DNA of 64,000 nt, taken from contig DYKG01000002.1 of assembly GCA_020722725.1 (NCBI GenBank), positions 92,851-156,850 of the forward strand, in the 5' to 3' direction. Positions 26,970 through 36,099 of this stretch are shown here, in pieces. The stretch is from Candidatus Methylomirabilis sp. (GTDB taxonomy: Bacteria > Muiribacteriota > Ozemobacteria > Ozemobacterales > Ozemobacteraceae). The notes below the pieces were generated by a model that was not told where the DNA came from, ran no database searches, and saw nothing but the letters and a program-made list of their open reading frames with translations. How positions within the stretch are numbered: the stretch's first letter is position 1; every line of letters begins with the position of its first letter. The position numbers and the translations under genes are program-made.

Positions 26970-28211
26970 ATGATAAAAAGATTTTACCAGCTTTTTCCTG
27001 TTTTTATTTTTTTCCTGCTGATAACAGGAGCAAATTACTCTCAGGTTCAAGCCGCCGCACCGCTGGTGAAAATCGGGCTCGAAGTTCTTGCCCGCCAGCA
27101 TCCTGAAATGGTTCGCGGGAAAAAAATCGCACTTTTAACCTCGAAATCTGCAGTAGATAACCAGCTTGAACATTGCATCGACCGTCTGGCCAGGGCTGCC
27201 GAGGTAAAATTAATTTTTACCGGCGAAACATATTTTCGCGAAAAGATTCCATCAAACGATGGTCAAACAAGCCTTGACGCCCTGACCAACGCCCGGGTAA
27301 TCGAGCTCACCGATCCTCTAAACCGACCGGCAGCTGACAGTTTTCAAGACACCGAACTTCTGGTTGTAGATTTTCAGGACATAGGCATAAGATATTTCAA
27401 CTATCTGACCCTGCTGGCTCAATTTCTAGACCTTGCCAGAGAAGCCTCTATTCCGGTAATAGTTCTTGACCGACCTAATCCAATCAATGCCAGCACCGTT
27501 GCTGGACCGGTTCTTGAAGTTCCATTCCGCAGCAGGTTTGGGGTTTATCCGATTCCCCTGATTTACGGCATGACTATTGGCGAGACGGCTTTGTTTTTCA
27601 ACAAAGTTTTCGGGCTTGGCGCAAATCTTACGGTTGTCGGCATGGAAGGATATTCCCGCGGAATGTCATACCGCGACACCAACCTTCATTGGGTTCCACC
27701 TTCTGATCATATTCCAGAAGCAGATTCACCAATTTTTTATGCCACCACGGGTTTTTTAGGAGAAATGGGAGTCTTTTCAACCGGAGTGGGCACTACAAGG
27801 CCATTTCATTATGTATTGGCCCCATGGATAGATGGTGAAATGCTGGTTCAGAAATTGCAGAAACATAAGCTTCCTGGAGTCCGATTCCTGCAAGCTGCAA
27901 CTCGTCCGTATTATGGCCTTTTTTCGCAAAAAGAGATCAATGGAATTGAGCTCGTTATAACCGACCGGATTACCTACGATCCGTTTCTCACTGGGTCTGC
28001 CATTTTAAAAGCACTATGGGAACTTTATCCCGAAAGGATTCCACTGCTGAATCCTTCTGCTGCAGAAGCCCTCGACACTCTGCTGGGCAGCAGCAAAGTG
28101 CGCAAAGCCATTATAAATGGGCAGCCGCTTATGGAGTTATATGCCTCGCTTCAGCCTGACCTGGCTGATTTTCTTAAAAAACGCCGTGAATTCATAATTT
28201 ATCCGGATTAA
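26970..28211 (+). CDS. DUF1343 / NamZ-like exo-N-acetylmuramidase, exported
   Basis: The 413-residue protein starts with a signal peptide (FPVFIFFLLITGANYSQVQAA). The DUF1343 domain follows, with GLEVLARQHPEMVRGKKIALLTS, VVDFQDIGIRYFNY, VLDRPNPINA and IPLIYGMTIGETALFFN. NamZ enzymes of this family remove terminal MurNAc from peptidoglycan fragments. Together with NagZ at 44401 this gives a plausible cell-wall recycling pair. An in-frame ATG at 26748 would start inside the divergent amrB gene and lacks a signal, so it was not used. Confidence 0.9.
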   Translation: MIKRFYQLFPVFIFFLLITGANYSQVQAAAPLVKIGLEVLARQHPEMVRGKKIALLTSKSAVDNQLEHCIDRLARAAEVKLIFTGETYFREKIPSNDGQTSLDALTNARVIELTDPLNRPAADSFQDTELLVVDFQDIGIRYFNYLTLLAQFLDLAREASIPVIVLDRPNPINASTVAGPVLEVPFRSRFGVYPIPLIYGMTIGETALFFNKVFGLGANLTVVGMEGYSRGMSYRDTNLHWVPPSDHIPEADSPIFYATTGFLGEMGVFSTGVGTTRPFHYVLAPWIDGEMLVQKLQKHKLPGVRFLQAATRPYYGLFSQKEINGIELVITDRITYDPFLTGSAILKALWELYPERIPLLNPSAAEALDTLLGSSKVRKAIINGQPLMELYASLQPDLADFLKKRREFIIYPD

Positions 28212-28212
28212 T

Positions 28213-28677
28213 ATGAAAAAACAAATTGGCATGTCGATGATCGAAATAATTATCGGGGTTGTACTTCTGGCCTTGATCGTTGTTCCATCATTAAATGTAA
28301 TAAATACCAAAACCAAATCGGTTACGGCAACCCGCGACCACTCTCAGGCCGCCTTTGTAGCTCAGAAAGTTCAGGAAATGGCGCGGGCTTTCAGATTCGA
28401 CCTGATTGAGGCTGATCGCTATTCTTCTGATGCCGCAACTCAAAAAACCACCTTTGAATGGCGGGTAAAAAACCAGGATGAGTATAAAAAGCATGTCCTG
28501 AACGGAATTACATACCTGATCGAAGACCTTGAAATTGATCCGGTTCTCAACAAAGAAATTCCAGACACAGACCAGAGGCCAATCCTCTATTTGATGAAGT
28601 TCGCGATCAGATATACGGGAAAAGATGGTCGGGATCACGAACTTAGAATTAATACAGCAATTTCGAGGCGCGACTGA
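28213..28677 (+). CDS. Type IV pilin-like minor subunit (PilV/GspI type)
   Basis: The N-terminus MKKQIGMSMIEIIIGVVLL is a class III prepilin signal: a short basic leader, Gly6, and Glu at mature position 5 followed by a hydrophobic helix. The mature part is about 148 residues with a charged C-terminal domain. It starts one base after the NamZ-like stop and is followed at once by a second pilin-like gene and a large third one. This trio is the usual layout of minor pilins (GspI-J-K or PilV-W-X). Confidence 0.88.
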   Translation: MKKQIGMSMIEIIIGVVLLALIVVPSLNVINTKTKSVTATRDHSQAAFVAQKVQEMARAFRFDLIEADRYSSDAATQKTTFEWRVKNQDEYKKHVLNGITYLIEDLEIDPVLNKEIPDTDQRPILYLMKFAIRYTGKDGRDHELRINTAISRRD

Positions 28678-28678
28678 A

Positions 28679-29332
28679 ATGAAAAGAGGATTTAATCTGA
28701 TCGAGATGATGGTAGCAATGATTATACTTTCAATGCTGCTCACCGCCCTTTATCAGAGTTTCTCAGCTGGTCAAAGAAATGCCACAGAGATCATGGAAAG
28801 CCATCAAATCAACGAAGAAGTTGATCGAAACATACAAAAGCTGATCGAAGATGTCCGAGAATCAAACTACATTGACGAGCACTGCCCCCCCACCCTGAAA
28901 GCGGCAGAATTAGCCAATCACAAGACATCTTCGCCCGAAAACATTTTAATGTTCACCAAAATTAATTATGATTTTTCCAAAGAACCGGCTGATCTTCCTG
29001 ATGGAACCTGCAATTATACTCAGACCAGGGTTAAATACTATGTGACGAAAGATGACGAAGACGACCCAAACAGCACTTATGTTCTCATGCGCCATCTGAC
29101 CCCCTTTGATAACCGCCGAAAACAGATCGATTCGGAAATTCATGAATATGAAGTTCTCAAAGGTCTCAGTGAATGCATTTTTTATCGATTGGATGACCCC
29201 GATTCTTCCAGATCTGGCAATTTATACATTAGACTTAAGATAGCACGAAAAGATCGCAATGAAAAAACCTTCTCGAACTATGAAAATGATATTCTGATAT
29301 CGGTGATGGAAAGAGGCTCACCCCCAGAATGA
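28679..29332 (+). CDS. Type IV pilin-like minor subunit (PilW/GspJ type)
   Basis: The start MKRGFNLIEMMVAMIILSM has the prepilin cleavage motif G/FNLIE. The ATG at 28679 lies one base after the previous stop; an upstream ATG at 28625 is inside the previous gene and lacks the leader. The product is 217 residues with a long soluble domain. It overlaps the next gene by 4 bases (ATGA). Confidence 0.88.
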   Translation: MKRGFNLIEMMVAMIILSMLLTALYQSFSAGQRNATEIMESHQINEEVDRNIQKLIEDVRESNYIDEHCPPTLKAAELANHKTSSPENILMFTKINYDFSKEPADLPDGTCNYTQTRVKYYVTKDDEDDPNSTYVLMRHLTPFDNRRKQIDSEIHEYEVLKGLSECIFYRLDDPDSSRSGNLYIRLKIARKDRNEKTFSNYENDILISVMERGSPPE

Positions 29333-31674
29333 AAAGAACCATAAAAAATAAAAAAGGCTCTGCCATTATCACCGCCATCGGCATGGGAATTGTCTTCATG
29401 CTGGTAATTATGGGGCTTCAATCTTTTTCAAGCTTCAGAATTCAAACAACCATTCAAACAAGCCGCAAGGTCAAAGCTCTTGCAATAGCCGAAGCGGGAG
29501 TTGAAATCGCGCTTGCCGAGCTCAACTATAAATATGGTTTTTCCACTCATCAAACGAATAAAGAGCTTAAATGGCTGGCTGAAAAGAACTACAAGTCATT
29601 GCTGAAAAACGATTCGGGGCATGGATTCAGCGTTGATTCGGCCACATCTGGCACCTATTCGGGAAAACTGGGCGACGGATTCTTCAAGGTTAGGGTTGCC
29701 AACATTCCTTACAAAGACGATGATCGAACGCTGAACATCAATGAAGAGTTCGCCTACATTTTGATTGAATCGCTCGGTCGCTACGAAGATACGGTCAAAA
29801 GGATCAAAGTGGTGGCCAACCGCCGGTATCCATCCCGTGAATTTCTGATGTACGATGGCGACGTTCTTTCTCTCGTATATGGCGAACCAGGCGAGTCAAA
29901 CACCAACAGTTTTTCCACCGGTCATCTTTATGGCCATAAGGGCGTTGAAATCGGCAGGATTCTAACCGATCAACACAACAGCACGTCTCCAGGCACGAAC
30001 CAGGAACTCAGCGATATGAATGCAATCATTAGTGGCGCAGGAAGAATATTCTTCTTCAGCCCGATAAAAGTTAAATTCAGAGATAAACCCGGCCTGCCCG
30101 GACCCAATATTGTCCTGCCGAAAAACTTTACCTTTCCTTCGCATGGCTCGTATTCAAGCCCGCAGAAGGAGAAATACGGTGAATACCCACAGGAAATGAA
30201 GAACGCACGCCCGCAATTCGAACCTGAAATTGAAAAGCAGATAGCTCCATGGGTCAAAGACAAGGCCGATGGTATCTCAATAGAAATTCAGGGCGATTCC
30301 ATTTATCAGTTCAGAGAAGACGCCAAACAGACCGGCAAGGGGTTATATTTTGCTGCAAACTATGCTGACAGCAAATTTGCCAAGAATTATCGGGTTCCCG
30401 ACGGCTGGACAGGTAATGGCAACAAAACGGTAAAATCGATTCTGCTTGATTTTGGCGATAACATAAGACCTGGCAATGTTACCTTACCAGCAAACTTCAA
30501 CGGGGTAATTTTTGCTGAAGACAATATAATTATCAAAGGCAACCCACCCAAAAGTGTCAATATTGTTACTCCACAAAATGTCTTTGTGGCCGGCGATTTT
30601 AATCAGGGTGGCGACAAAAACCAGATTGACGAATTCTATGGGATGCCCCAGGATTATGAATCAAACAAAAATGCTTTGACTGCGAACGATTATCGGCCAG
30701 AGGTTCGCGCAAAACTCCTCGATGACTGCAAATCAAATGGTTTCCAGAACCATGTTGCCGCAAAAGTTATTGCTGACAAAAGAATAATTTATGATTACCG
30801 AAGCCCGGTAGACTGCTTTGAAAACGAGTTATACCCATTCATGAAATACAAATTGGCCTCATATATCGATTCTGATAAAGATAATGCCAGAGACAACACT
30901 CTTGAACACAACAAATCAGGCAAGATTGTTGCTTCGGCAACTACTGAAGAGGAATTTGAAGCCGACCTTGACAAATTTTTCAACGATTACAAAATCGATG
31001 AAAGCTCTGAAAACGCCTTGAAGGAAGAATTAAAAGACCTTTTCAACGACAAGGACGGGAAGTTCAACTTCAATGATTTTGACGAAGCCTGCCGGAAAGT
31101 CTGGAAGGAATACGCTGAAAAATACGATCCAGAATCTGATGGAGAAATCAGTACCGCAGCCCAAAGTCATGATTACGGGGTTTATCGACTGCTCAATGAT
31201 CTTCGAACCGAAATGAAGGTTCCCGATAACGACCCCAATGCCAAATTTCAGCCAAACGTTGTAAAAGATAAGGCCGGCGATTACGTTTATTACCCTGAAA
31301 TGACAACCAATGGCATGTTTATTTCGCACGGAGCAAGAAATAATTTATTTTATGCCGGTCCCGATTATATAAAAATCTATAATGAAATCGGCCGCTCAGG
31401 CAAATGCGTTTCCAGTAAAGTTGGCTTGATTCATTCAGGAATGCTGCACATGGTGCACCGAGTCTTTGGTTCTGAAATTTATTTAAGAAAAACCAGCACC
31501 GGAGTTCAGTTACTTGATGGCGGATATTACGCCCCCCCTACCAGAAAAAAACTTTACGACGAAACCCTTCCCATTTTCGGCCTTTCGTCGAACAGCAAGC
31601 ATGAAATTGCCAGCTACCGCATAATTTCATGGCAAGACACCATAGCATCAACTAAAGAATTCGAAGATTTTTAA
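29329..31674 (+). CDS. Large PilX/GspK-like pilus component, 781 aa
   Basis: The N-terminus KKGSAIITAIGMGIVFMLVIMGL is pilin-like, but the usual Glu5 is missing (SAIIT follows the Gly). This matches GspK/PilX-type subunits, which lack Glu5 and cap the pseudopilus tip. The GspK family is normally 300-350 residues, while this protein has more than 400 extra residues. The segment around 560-620 is acidic, with DKDGKFNFNDFD and DPESDGEIS, resembling two imperfect calcium-binding loops. It is translationally coupled to the previous gene. A tip adhesin or cargo-binding role is inferred. Confidence 0.8.
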   Translation: MKRTIKNKKGSAIITAIGMGIVFMLVIMGLQSFSSFRIQTTIQTSRKVKALAIAEAGVEIALAELNYKYGFSTHQTNKELKWLAEKNYKSLLKNDSGHGFSVDSATSGTYSGKLGDGFFKVRVANIPYKDDDRTLNINEEFAYILIESLGRYEDTVKRIKVVANRRYPSREFLMYDGDVLSLVYGEPGESNTNSFSTGHLYGHKGVEIGRILTDQHNSTSPGTNQELSDMNAIISGAGRIFFFSPIKVKFRDKPGLPGPNIVLPKNFTFPSHGSYSSPQKEKYGEYPQEMKNARPQFEPEIEKQIAPWVKDKADGISIEIQGDSIYQFREDAKQTGKGLYFAANYADSKFAKNYRVPDGWTGNGNKTVKSILLDFGDNIRPGNVTLPANFNGVIFAEDNIIIKGNPPKSVNIVTPQNVFVAGDFNQGGDKNQIDEFYGMPQDYESNKNALTANDYRPEVRAKLLDDCKSNGFQNHVAAKVIADKRIIYDYRSPVDCFENELYPFMKYKLASYIDSDKDNARDNTLEHNKSGKIVASATTEEEFEADLDKFFNDYKIDESSENALKEELKDLFNDKDGKFNFNDFDEACRKVWKEYAEKYDPESDGEISTAAQSHDYGVYRLLNDLRTEMKVPDNDPNAKFQPNVVKDKAGDYVYYPEMTTNGMFISHGARNNLFYAGPDYIKIYNEIGRSGKCVSSKVGLIHSGMLHMVHRVFGSEIYLRKTSTGVQLLDGGYYAPPTRKKLYDETLPIFGLSSNSKHEIASYRIISWQDTIASTKEFEDF

Positions 31675-31747
31675 AAACACATCTTTCTTTTTCCCTGCTT
31701 GAAATTGAAGTTCAGATTATGCTAAGATTTGGCCACCGGAGCCAATC

Positions 31748-31939
31748 ATGGAAGATAAATGCCCACTTTGCCTCAAAAGTGTTGAATTTGAGCCTGAAAA
31801 AAATACCTATCTGAAATATCAAAACTCTGAGCGGCTTGTCTGCCCCAGATGCGCAGATGAAATCAGAGGGCACATGCGACCTACTTGGCAGATAATCTCC
31901 GGAAGAGTTTTCCCAAGAAGTACAAAATACGGTATTTAG
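31748..31939 (+). CDS. Small CxxC zinc-ribbon protein
   Basis: The 63-residue protein has two CxxC pairs (CPLC at 5-8 and CPRC at 32-35) that could bind zinc, then a basic tail. The ATG follows CGGAGCC. It lies 9 bases before the CheR gene and may be co-translated. No wider family is recognised. Confidence 0.5.
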   Translation: MEDKCPLCLKSVEFEPEKNTYLKYQNSERLVCPRCADEIRGHMRPTWQIISGRVFPRSTKYGI

Positions 31940-31947
31940 AAAGAATT

Positions 31948-33009
31948 ATGATGCATAAGCGCTTCAGCCCCAATGAGCTTGAAGAATTCTGCTGTTACCT
32001 GAAACAGGAATATGGCCTTAGTTTTTCACCAGAAAAATACCATCAGCTCGAGAATCGCATTTCTCCGATAATGCAGGAATTTTCGTGCCGACGACTCAGC
32101 GATATCATTATTCAGTCAAAAAGAGATATAAGATTACGCCAGGATCTGGTTAATTCGCTAACCACCAATGAGACCTGGTTTTTCCGACACCCGGCTCATT
32201 TTCGCATTCTCAGTCACCATATTCTTCCCCAGATAAAAAAAAGGGCAGCCCAGTCTCACGATAATCGCATCAAAATCTGGTCGGCCGGTTGTTCCATCGG
32301 GGCCGAAACCTTTTCAATTCTGATAACTCTGCTGGAAAATCTTGAAAAACCCCAGGATTGGAATATCTCGCTGATTGGCAGTGATCTAGCTTCTGATGCC
32401 ATCTCGAGAGCAAGAACCGGAGTTTACAGCAAGCAGGAGCTCAAAGAAATTGATAAATCCATTTTTAAGCGATATTTTACCAGCTGTGGGTCAGATTGCT
32501 ACCGGATAAAAGATGATCTGCAGAAAATGGTTTCCTTCGAGACTCTGAATCTGCTCGATACCTGGCCACCAAGAAAATTTGACATTATCTTCTGTCGTAA
32601 TGTGATGATTTATTTCAGCGAAGAGCACAAGCAAAAGGTCACCGACAAATTTCTTGCTGCCCTTGAAGATAATGGATTTTATCTAACCAGCGCCAATGAA
32701 TCGATTCACTGGAAAACCGAATCGGGGTTGAAAAAACTGTTTCTTGAAAATGAATATGTTTATCAGAAGGCAAATATTAAAGAAAGTTTTCGCCTTTATC
32801 AGTTTGCCACGCCGTCAGATTTGCTTCGGGCATTGAACATCCTTAACCAGACCGGAGTTACTTACGGTCTTGAAAAGATCACTGCGGCGCACAACCTTGC
32901 ACCAAAGCGTGCAATTTTTATTTCACAACGCGATTCGAATCGTGCCGACGAGCTTTTTCTGCTGAGCGCCATAAAAGTTTCAAGCAACCATCCCTACAAA
33001 AAAAATTAA
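31948..33009 (+). CDS. CheR-type protein-glutamate methyltransferase
   Basis: CheR transfers methyl groups from SAM to chemoreceptor glutamates. The 354-residue protein has an N-terminal helical CheR domain (LEEFCCYLKQEYGLSFSPEKY), then NETWFFRHPAHF, the SAM loop WSAGCSIGAETFSI, and DIIFCRNVMIYFSEEHK. The SAM loop differs from the usual GEEPYS form. It extends about 80 residues beyond a standard CheR. I chose the ATG at 31948; an earlier ATG at 31885 lies inside the zinc-ribbon gene. No other chemotaxis gene is adjacent. The nearest receptor is the broken one at 4521. Confidence 0.9.
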   Translation: MMHKRFSPNELEEFCCYLKQEYGLSFSPEKYHQLENRISPIMQEFSCRRLSDIIIQSKRDIRLRQDLVNSLTTNETWFFRHPAHFRILSHHILPQIKKRAAQSHDNRIKIWSAGCSIGAETFSILITLLENLEKPQDWNISLIGSDLASDAISRARTGVYSKQELKEIDKSIFKRYFTSCGSDCYRIKDDLQKMVSFETLNLLDTWPPRKFDIIFCRNVMIYFSEEHKQKVTDKFLAALEDNGFYLTSANESIHWKTESGLKKLFLENEYVYQKANIKESFRLYQFATPSDLLRALNILNQTGVTYGLEKITAAHNLAPKRAIFISQRDSNRADELFLLSAIKVSSNHPYKKN

Positions 33010-33049
33010 ACATTCAGCTGACCTTTCACATCTGCCGATAACTTAAGGT

Positions 33050-33520
33050 GTGAAACAGGTTTCAGACAACCAGAAAACTCCGGAAATCCGGGTAAGAATT
33101 ACCGTTATCCTCAAAAGGAACGACGGCAAAGTCTGCTTCGCGAGACATCGGAAAAAAGACAAGATTTACTGGTTGTTGCCCGGTGGCGGTCAGGACCCCA
33201 TGGAATCAGCATTAGATGCGGCCCAAAGGGAGCTGATTGAAGAACTGAATCTGCCGGTAAAAATATTTCGCCTGGCTTTTGTTCGTGAAAGTTTCGATTC
33301 AAAAGCAGGCAGACATATACAATTTCTGGTTTTTGAAGGCCTCGAAGCCGATTTTTCCAGAATTGCAACTGGCATAGATAAACGGGTTGAGGGCTTTGAC
33401 TTTTTTGATGCATCTGAAGTCGCTGAAAAGCCAATTTATCCGGCGATGAAAGACGACCTGATCAAATTTATGAAAAATGAGCAGGTTGAACTATTCAGAA
33501 CACTGGAATGGATTCCCTGA
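33050..33520 (+). CDS. Nudix hydrolase
   Basis: The 156-residue protein carries the Nudix box GGGQDPMESALDAAQREL then IEEL, matching Gx5Ex7REUxEE. It should hydrolyse a nucleoside diphosphate linked to another group; the substrate is not readable. The start is a GTG at 33050 after AAGGT. It is followed 15 bases later by the TPR gene. Confidence 0.92.
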   Translation: MKQVSDNQKTPEIRVRITVILKRNDGKVCFARHRKKDKIYWLLPGGGQDPMESALDAAQRELIEELNLPVKIFRLAFVRESFDSKAGRHIQFLVFEGLEADFSRIATGIDKRVEGFDFFDASEVAEKPIYPAMKDDLIKFMKNEQVELFRTLEWIP

Positions 33521-33535
33521 CCACAGGAGGCAGGC

Positions 33536-36097
33536 ATGGTTGAAAAGAAATACGAACAAATAATTAAAGATTGCAAAAAAAGAATAGCAGCAAACCCTCG
33601 CGACTTCTTCGCATATTATCAGCTGGCCAGGGCGCTGGAAATGTCTGGTGAAACCGATCGGGCCATCAATGTATTCAAAGATGCAATAACGATCAATCCT
33701 AAAGATGCCTATGCCCACAATTTCATTGGTCTGGCATACCGCAATAAGGGCATGCTCAATGAAGCCATAACTGAATTCAAAAAAGCCATCATGTTTAATA
33801 ACAGTTATGCATATCCATATGCAAACCTTGGTGTTATTTACAAACTCAAGGGAATGTATGATGAAGCTATTATCAGATTCAAGAAAGCAATTTCACTTAA
33901 GCCGGATTATGCCTTTGCACACCTTCAGCTGGGCCTGATTTACCGACTGAAAAAGCTTTATGATGAATCAATCGTTCGCTTGAAAAATGCCATTGATCTG
34001 AACCGCGATTACGCGTATGCCCATTTTTCGCTGGGTGCCGTTTATCTTGAAATTGGCAAAGCGAGAAAAGCCATAGTTGAATTCAAAAAAACCGTGCTGC
34101 TTAACCCGCAGGATGCCTATGCCCTTTGCCAGCTCGGGCGCAGCTTCATTCATCTTGAAAACTATGATGAGGCGATCAGGCATCTGCAGAATTCAATAAG
34201 AATTAACCCTGACAATGCCTTCTCTTTTCTTAATCTGGGAATTTCATATTTCTGCGGCGGCGACTTTAACGAAGCAATTGAAGCCTTCAAAAGGGTTATA
34301 TCCATTAATCCGATGCTGACCGAAGCCCAGGTGTACCTTGGCCAGGCATTTCTGAAGAAAAACATGGATGATGCGGCGCTGCAAGAATTCAAAAAAGCAA
34401 TTAAAAATGACCCGCGTTACCCACGTCTGCACTTCTTTATTGGCCAGGTTCTAAGAAAAAAAGGTGAAACCCAGAAAGCAATCGAGCAATTCAAACTGGA
34501 AAACAACCTGAACCCGAACGATGGCGAATTGCACTTCAATCTTGCTCTGGCCTATAAAGACCGGGGAATGCTCGACGATGCCACAGGAGAACTGAAGCGT
34601 GCACTGTTTCTTGACCAGAAACTAAGCCGTGCCCACGATGTGCTTGGCGAAATATACGACGTTAAAGGCCAGTGCGACCAGGCGGTTTATCACTGGCGAA
34701 AAGCCTCAGAACTTCGAAAAAAGCAGACTTCTGAAACAAAAGCACCAACTCCAGTGCTGAGAAGTCGGTCTGAAATGGATATGCTGATCGAGCGCTACAA
34801 AGCCGAGATCAATCAAAATCCCAACAACCCTGATGCCCATTACAAACTTGCTTCTGCCTACAAAAACAAAGAAATGTATGACGAAGCAATTATTGAATAC
34901 CGCAAAGTAATCGCCTTAAACCCTTATGATACTTTTGCCAATTACAACCTCGAAGTAATCTATCGCATGAAGGGCATCGACGATCAGAACCTTACCAGGT
35001 GGAAACGTTCGGTTACCGTTAATCCTGAAAATGCCGGTGCCCATTACCGCCTCGGACTTGCATACCGGGAAAAAGGCATGCTCGACGAAGCAATTAGAGA
35101 GTGGGAAAAAGCCATTGCCCTGGACCCGGAATTTTCCCATGCTCATCTGCAGCTCGGCATTGCTTATAAAAGCGTTGGAAAAGCTGATCAGGCAATTCAA
35201 TCATGGCATAAAACCATCGAGCTCGACCCCGATTTTCAGGAAGCATTTTTCCATCTTGGCAAAGCATATCTCAATCAGGGTCGTCTTGAAGAGGCAATCA
35301 GCGCAATCAAGCGAACAATCAGACTCAATCCGACCGATGTTGAAAGCCGATATCTGCTTGGCCTCATTTTCAAGAACAACGGCATGATGGAAGAAGCCAA
35401 AGAAGCCTTTGAAGACTTGCTCAAATACCAGGAAGATAATCCTGCCGTTCTTTCAATTCTCGGTGCTGTTTACAAAAGCCTGAACCAGCTCGAGAATGCG
35501 CTGAATTGCGTGATGATGGCAATTCGAATAGATGATCAGAAGTTTTACACCCATTACCTCCTCGGAACAATCTACCGCGCCATGGGTGAGGGAGAAAAAG
35601 CCGAAGATTCTTTCAAACGGGCAATTGAATTGAACCCTGATGACGCCTTCTCACAATACAGCCTCGGCGTTCTTTACAAGAATTCGGGTCGCCTGCCCCA
35701 GGCAATCAGAGCTTTTTCACATGCCATAGAACTCGATTCAGACGATGCTTATTCCCATTCTCATCTGGGAATTTCATTTTATGAGCAGGGGCAACTCGAT
35801 GAAGCAATTTCATCACTGCAACGTGCTATCGAAATTAACCCGGAAGATACCTATGCCCTCTATAATCTTGGCGTGGCATATCTCGACAGCCATTTCTACG
35901 ATCTGGCAATCGATGCGCTGGTTAGGGTGGTCAATCTGTCTCCCAATGATCCTTACGCCTGCTTTAACCTGGGTCAGGCTTATGAAGCCAAAAGGCTTCT
36001 CAAAGAAGCTAAAGCCTGTTATCAGAAAGCCCTTGACAATGCTCCCAAAAACACCCAGATTGCGAAATTTGCAAAAGAATCATTTTCAAGGTTATAA
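33536..36097 (+). CDS. Large TPR protein, about 22 repeats
   Basis: The 853-residue protein is almost wholly TPR repeats of 34 residues, with the recurrent form AxxxLGxxYxxxGxxDEAIxxFKKAIxLNPxD. A linker around 400-425 (SETKAPTPVLRSRSE) splits it into two arrays. There is no signal peptide or membrane span, so it is cytoplasmic, or exported by an unseen route. Such solenoids act as assembly platforms. Its stop is 2 bases before the lipoprotein gene, so the two are likely co-expressed. GGAGG precedes the ATG. Confidence 0.92.
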   Translation: MVEKKYEQIIKDCKKRIAANPRDFFAYYQLARALEMSGETDRAINVFKDAITINPKDAYAHNFIGLAYRNKGMLNEAITEFKKAIMFNNSYAYPYANLGVIYKLKGMYDEAIIRFKKAISLKPDYAFAHLQLGLIYRLKKLYDESIVRLKNAIDLNRDYAYAHFSLGAVYLEIGKARKAIVEFKKTVLLNPQDAYALCQLGRSFIHLENYDEAIRHLQNSIRINPDNAFSFLNLGISYFCGGDFNEAIEAFKRVISINPMLTEAQVYLGQAFLKKNMDDAALQEFKKAIKNDPRYPRLHFFIGQVLRKKGETQKAIEQFKLENNLNPNDGELHFNLALAYKDRGMLDDATGELKRALFLDQKLSRAHDVLGEIYDVKGQCDQAVYHWRKASELRKKQTSETKAPTPVLRSRSEMDMLIERYKAEINQNPNNPDAHYKLASAYKNKEMYDEAIIEYRKVIALNPYDTFANYNLEVIYRMKGIDDQNLTRWKRSVTVNPENAGAHYRLGLAYREKGMLDEAIREWEKAIALDPEFSHAHLQLGIAYKSVGKADQAIQSWHKTIELDPDFQEAFFHLGKAYLNQGRLEEAISAIKRTIRLNPTDVESRYLLGLIFKNNGMMEEAKEAFEDLLKYQEDNPAVLSILGAVYKSLNQLENALNCVMMAIRIDDQKFYTHYLLGTIYRAMGEGEKAEDSFKRAIELNPDDAFSQYSLGVLYKNSGRLPQAIRAFSHAIELDSDDAYSHSHLGISFYEQGQLDEAISSLQRAIEINPEDTYALYNLGVAYLDSHFYDLAIDALVRVVNLSPNDPYACFNLGQAYEAKRLLKEAKACYQKALDNAPKNTQIAKFAKESFSRL

Positions 36098-36099
36098 AC

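Noticed and set aside
31015..31170. Two EF-hand-like loops in the 781-aa pilin-like protein
   Set aside because: Position 1 or 12 residues are missing in each and their spacing is short, so this stays a weak resemblance, not a domain call.
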